NCBI GenBank assembly: GCA_031280855.1
Contig: JAITGH010000069.1
Span: forward strand, 1-9,237
Direction: 5' to 3'
DNA length: 9,237 bases
Source: Oscillospiraceae bacterium
GTDB taxonomy: Bacteria; Bacillota; Clostridia; Oscillospirales; Oscillospiraceae
Positions 6,546 to 9,237 of this stretch are shown piece after piece (the first letter of the stretch is position 1; every line of letters begins with the position of its first letter). Below the pieces are notes generated by a model, which was not told the origin of the DNA, searched no databases, and saw nothing but the letters and a program-made list of their open reading frames with translations. Made by a program: the position numbers and the translations under genes.

Positions 6546-6585
6546 CCTCCGTTGACGCTTTAGGCTAAAATGTAAAAGTTTTTGT

Positions 6586-6607
6586 CAAACTTTTTTCAAA
6601 AAGTTTG
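6586..6607. repeat. 10-bp T/A palindrome in element B
   Basis: CAAACTTTTT (6586-6595) and AAAAAGTTTG (6598-6607) are perfect inverted repeats separated by TC. The same sequence in part (CAAACTTTTTTCAA) occurs at 6463-6476, and a 7-bp version occurs at 162-177. Confidence 0.65.
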
Positions 6608-6729
6608 CGTCCCAACTCCCGTAACGTCCCAATACATAACCCAACCCCCCGCGTACATACATTGTCAAAACGTACCCCATGCATACTCGAGGGGAAGTGC
6701 GCGTACACTTTAGCATGGGGGCAGCGACA

Positions 6730-6975
6730 ATGCGAACGCTGAAGGACGTACCGGTGGGGGAGCGCGTTACGGTTACCGCCGTCCGAGGTTCCGGCGCGGT
6801 ACGGCGCAGGATTATGGATATGGGCATTACGAGGGGAACGCGGATCTACGTCCGCAACTGCGCTCCGCTCGGCGATCCGATCGAGCTGGTCGTTCGAGGC
6901 TACTCGCTGACGATTCGCCGCTCGGACGCGGCGATGGTCGCCGTCGAGGGCACTCGCCTCACGACCCACACATAA
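6730..6975 (+). CDS. feoA: FeoA, small SH3-like protein of ferrous iron uptake
   Basis: FeoA is a cytoplasmic partner that binds or modulates the FeoB transporter. From ATG 6730 the product is 81 residues, normal for FeoA. It shows the family pattern: LKDVPVGERVTV at the start, then IMDMGITRGTRIYV, APLGDPIELVVRGYSLTIRRSDA and a final VAVEG. I chose 6730 because it follows GGGGG at a spacing of about 8 nt and matches the usual FeoA N-terminus. In-frame ATGs at 6679 and 6715 would add residues without family support, and the one at 6679 directly abuts the end of the inverted-repeat element. I could not find a convincing -35/-10 pair for it; a TAAAAT at 6566-6571 lacks a -35 box. feoB follows after 24 nt, so the two are co-transcribed. 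Confidence 0.92.
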   Translation: MRTLKDVPVGERVTVTAVRGSGAVRRRIMDMGITRGTRIYVRNCAPLGDPIELVVRGYSLTIRRSDAAMVAVEGTRLTTHT

Positions 6976-6985
6976 GAACATACTC

Positions 6986-6990
6986 GGAGG
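6986..6990 (+). promoter_or_regulatory. Ribosome binding site GGAGG of feoB
   Basis: GGAGG ends 9 nt before the GTG at 7000 and supports that non-ATG start, which also gives the canonical FeoB N-terminus directly ahead of the G1 motif. Confidence 0.85.
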
Positions 6991-6999
6991 ATACATACA

Positions 7000-9015
7000 G
7001 TGGCAGTCACAATCGCATTGGTGGGTAACCCAAATTCCGGTAAGACTACGCTGTTCAACGCGCTTACCGGGTCGAGGCAGTTTGTCGGGAACTGGCCGGG
7101 CGTTACCGTCGAAAAGAAAGAGGGCTTGCTGAAAGGCTATGCGGACGTTACGATTGTCGATCTGCCGGGGGTTTACTCGCTGTCGCCGTATACTCCGGAA
7201 GAGGTCATCGCACGTCGTTTCATTCTTGAGGAGCGTCCCGACGCGATTCTCAACATCATCGACGGCTCGAACCCGGAGCGGAATCTGTACCTTACGACGC
7301 AGATCCTCGAGTTAGGCATACCTGTCGTCTGCGCCGTGAACATGCTGGACGTGCTTGAGAAACGCGGCGACAAGCTCGAGCTTTCGCGGCTTAGCACCGC
7401 GCTTGGCTGCCCGTGTATCGCGATCTCCGCGCTGCGCAGTGTTAACGTACGCAGCGCGGCCGACCTCGCGGTGCAGTGCGCGAGTCCCGCGCCTCCGGAC
7501 AAGCGCTCCGGGGTGCTCAACCCTCCCGTAAGCTTCAACGCGATTACCGAGCGAGCGATTGCCGAGCTTCAGGCATTGCTGCCGTACCCGCAGGAGCGCG
7601 GTAACCGGCGCTTCAACGCGATCAAGCTGTTCGAGCGCGATGAGATCGCGCTGGCGCGTCTATCGGCGGCAAGCACGTTGGAGCTTGAGCGAATCGTCGC
7701 GCTTGCAGAGTCAGAGCTACACGACGACTCCGAGAGCATAATCGCAAACGGTCGCTACGAGTTCGTTGAGCGCACGGTTGCGAAATGCCTGGCACGGCAT
7801 CGGCCGGGAACCTCGGCAACCGAGCGAATCGACCGCATCGTGCTTAATCGTGTTGCGGCGTTGCCGATATTTGCGGCGGTCATCTTTGCGGTGTACTATG
7901 TTTCCGTAAGCACGGTCGGCGCGATGGTTACAAGTTGGACAGGCACGGTGCTGTTCGGCAGTATTGTGCCCGAGGTAATCGGGGGACTGCTGGACTCCGC
8001 GATGGCGGCCGACTGGCAGCGAGGTCTGATCCTTGACGGAATCGTCGCGGGCGCGGGCACCGTTCTGGGTTTCGTACCGCAACTGCTGATACTGTTCTTC
8101 ATGCTCGCATTTCTGGAGTCGTGCGGCTATATGGCTCGAATCGCGTTCATCTTGGATCGGCTGTTCCGAAGTTTCGGGCTAAGCGGTAAAAGCTTCATAC
8201 CGTTCGTCATCGGGACAGGCTGCGGAGTCCCCGGAATCATGGCTTCGCGCACTATCGAGAGCGAGTCCGACCGCCGCATGACGATCATCACGACGACGTT
8301 TATGCCGTGCGGAGCCAAACTTCCGGTGATCGCGCTTTTCGCGGGTGCGCTGTTTCAGGGCTCGGGACTCGTCGCCTTAAACGCATACGCGATCGGAATC
8401 GCGGCCATTCTCATCTCCGGGCTGATTCTCAGACGCTTCAAGCTGTTTCGCGGCGAGATTTCGCCGTTCGTCATGGAACTTCCGGAGTACCGCTTGCCGA
8501 CGCTCGCGAACCTGCTGCGCTCGACATGGGAGCGCGGCTTGAGCTTCATCAAGAAGGCGGGTACCCTGATCTTGCTTAGCTCCATAGCGGTATGGTTTCT
8601 GTCAAGTTTTGGCATCGTAGGCGGAGGGTTGCGTATGCTGCACGCTGATGAGATCTCGCGGAGTTTCCTTGCGACAATCGGCGGTATGCTGTCGTGGGTG
8701 TTCATACCGCTGGGATTCGGAACGTGGCAGTCCACCGTCGCGGTCATTACGGGACTGCTTGCGAAAGAGAATATCGTCGCGACGCTCGGAGTACTGTACG
8801 GAGCAGGAGGGATGCAGACAGCGTTCAGCCCGGCAGTCGGGCTGGCGTTCCTGTACTTCAATCTGCTGTGTCCGCCATGCTGCGCGGCAATCGGCGCGAT
8901 TCGGCGCGAGATGAACAGTGCGCGTTGGACTACGTTCGCGCTTGCGTATCAGCTTTGCTTCGCGTACGCGGCCGCACTGCTGATTCGCATTGCCGTGACG
9001 CTGATATTCGCCTGA
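7000..9015 (+). CDS. feoB: FeoB, GTPase-coupled ferrous iron transporter
   Basis: FeoB imports Fe(II) across the cytoplasmic membrane. The 671-residue product has an N-terminal G domain with G1 GNPNSGKT (9-16), the switch Thr36 in NWPGVTV, G3 DLPG (54-57), G4 NMLD (114-117) and G5 SAL (143-145). A helical GDI-like region (~170-275) follows. The membrane part begins about residue 283 and holds the two Gate segments: GTGCGVPG (405-412) with MPCGAKLPV (435-443), and the later LLAKENIVATLGVLYG (586-601). C-terminal CPPCCAAIGAIRRE (624-637) is the family's Cys-containing end. Conserved cysteines at 408 and 437 line the proposed pore. It is at the short, Gram-positive end of FeoB lengths, with no truncation. 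Translation starts at GTG. feoA is immediately upstream; no feoC or Cys-rich small gene follows before the hairpins. Confidence 0.97.
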   Translation: MAVTIALVGNPNSGKTTLFNALTGSRQFVGNWPGVTVEKKEGLLKGYADVTIVDLPGVYSLSPYTPEEVIARRFILEERPDAILNIIDGSNPERNLYLTTQILELGIPVVCAVNMLDVLEKRGDKLELSRLSTALGCPCIAISALRSVNVRSAADLAVQCASPAPPDKRSGVLNPPVSFNAITERAIAELQALLPYPQERGNRRFNAIKLFERDEIALARLSAASTLELERIVALAESELHDDSESIIANGRYEFVERTVAKCLARHRPGTSATERIDRIVLNRVAALPIFAAVIFAVYYVSVSTVGAMVTSWTGTVLFGSIVPEVIGGLLDSAMAADWQRGLILDGIVAGAGTVLGFVPQLLILFFMLAFLESCGYMARIAFILDRLFRSFGLSGKSFIPFVIGTGCGVPGIMASRTIESESDRRMTIITTTFMPCGAKLPVIALFAGALFQGSGLVALNAYAIGIAAILISGLILRRFKLFRGEISPFVMELPEYRLPTLANLLRSTWERGLSFIKKAGTLILLSSIAVWFLSSFGIVGGGLRMLHADEISRSFLATIGGMLSWVFIPLGFGTWQSTVAVITGLLAKENIVATLGVLYGAGGMQTAFSPAVGLAFLYFNLLCPPCCAAIGAIRREMNSARWTTFALAYQLCFAYAAALLIRIAVTLIFA

Positions 9016-9028
9016 CGCAACTCAGGCG
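9009..9028 (+). terminator. Hairpin overlapping the feoB stop codon
   Basis: CGCCTGA (9009-9015) and TCAGGCG (9022-9028) form a perfect 7-bp stem with a 6-nt loop, and the feoB TGA is inside the left arm. Only TT follows, so it is a weak terminator by itself. It may protect the 3' end or act with the next hairpin. Confidence 0.4.
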
Positions 9029-9040
9029 TTAGGGTACGGG

Positions 9041-9074
9041 AGCGACGGAGGCCGCGCCCCCGTCCGCTATTTTA
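9041..9074 (+). terminator. Probable intrinsic terminator of feoAB
   Basis: A GC-rich stem pairs 9041-9051 with 9057-9068 (11 pairs, one bulged C and one A-C mismatch) around a 5-nt loop. It is followed by TATTTTA at 9068-9074. The position, 26 nt after the feoB stop and just before the end of the convergent right-edge gene, suits a terminator, though the T-tract is short. Confidence 0.6.
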
Positions 9075-9080
9075 CGTCGT

Positions 9081-9237
9081 CTAATCGAACTCGCGCACCA
9101 CGTCGCCCAAGTAGTACGAGCTTCGCGTCGCGACGCCCTTCAACACCCACGGAGCCGCGCCCTCGCGAGCCGCCCGAGCGTTCCGCACCGCCAGCGCGTA
9201 GATCGGCTCGCGCTTCTGAGTCTCCAGCTCCAGCGGG
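9081..9237 (-). CDS. C-terminal part of an unidentified gene entering from the right edge
   Basis: On the minus strand an open frame runs from the window edge to a TAG at 9083-9081, giving 51 residues. It starts PLELETQKREPIYALAV and ends YYLGDVVREFD. The third codon position is strongly G/C, as in the other genes here, and the frame ends just before the feoAB terminator in convergent arrangement, which supports it as coding. No motif allows a family name. Confidence 0.6.
   Translation of the reverse strand, partial: PLELETQKREPIYALAVRNARAAREGAAPWVLKGVATRSSYYLGDVVREFD

Larger units (their letters stand above)
6418..6678. repeat. 261-bp element of nested inverted repeats (copy B)
   Basis: This gene-free stretch between the divergent regulator promoter and feoA is symmetrical at three levels. 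The outer ends (6418-6443 and the complement of 6678-6652) both begin GGGG, then ACGT and TGACAATG, with about 21 of 27 columns matching. The inner arms at 6455-6472 and 6598-6615 match 17 of 18 in inverted orientation. A 14-bp stem at 6513-6545 sits at the centre. Related blocks occur at 105-216, so it belongs to a repeat family. No ORF, transposase or clear target-site duplication is visible. It could be a MITE-like remnant, a large cruciform or a structured RNA; the sequence does not decide. The remainder of the 6286-6729 gap holds only the regulator's promoter and leader. Confidence 0.7.

Noticed and set aside
6418..6678. Repeats as a CRISPR array or integron attachment sites
   Set aside because: The repeats are few, inverted rather than direct, not evenly spaced, and have no cas or integrase genes nearby.
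6679..6729. feoA starting at ATG 6679 or 6715
   Set aside because: Neither has a well-spaced ribosome binding site, and the added residues do not match FeoA family N-termini.
6565..6996. Minus-strand frame covering the feoA region
   Set aside because: It overlaps feoA antisense and the inverted-repeat element. Its apparent start region ends at the feoB start and it resembles no family.

Overview
The window looks like chromosomal DNA of a fairly GC-rich member of the Bacillota, most likely class Clostridia (order uncertain). The evidence is near-perfect sigma-A promoters (TTGACA-N17-TATAAT type), GGAGG ribosome binding sites, a solute-binding lipoprotein of the LipO/YtcQ type common in Paenibacillus and gut Clostridia, a PhoP/PhoR-type two-component pair and a Gram-positive FeoA/FeoB pair. 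This assignment is inference from gene families; no rRNA or tRNA is present to anchor it.

Layout from left to right. A truncated gene leaves the left edge on the minus strand, driven by a consensus extended -10 promoter. A divergent promoter drives a plus-strand pair: a GH63/MGH1-like (alpha/alpha)6-barrel glycosidase homologue, then, 8 nt after its stop, an extracellular solute-binding lipoprotein. These may be co-transcribed and suggest oligosaccharide or glycoside use, but no ABC permease genes lie in the window. Converging on them is a minus-strand cluster, in transcription order a response regulator, a sensor histidine kinase and a small C1q/BclA-tail-like beta-sandwich protein. The first two form a clear operon from one strong promoter. 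The third probably rides on the same transcript.

Between the divergent response regulator and feoA is a gene-free stretch of about 460 bp. It holds the regulator's promoter and a 261-bp element of nested inverted repeats: outer imperfect termini, inner 18-bp termini, and a central 14-bp stem carrying three CTTAAG palindromes about one helical turn apart. A shorter relative of this element sits between the two divergent promoters at the left end. The two copies define a dispersed intergenic repeat family, which is the most interesting non-coding signal here. Downstream, feoA and feoB form a compact ferrous-iron uptake operon that ends in GC-rich hairpins. The C-terminal part of an unrecognised minus-strand gene enters from the right edge.

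Other points worth attention: the GH63-like protein keeps a plausible catalytic acid but seems to lack the glutamate expected near its C-terminus. An 11-bp inverted repeat encodes Gly-Asn-Ser-Gly at the C-termini of both convergent genes. The C1q-like protein is an unusual partner for a two-component system. I do not see CRISPR, phage, transposase, defence or RNA genes.
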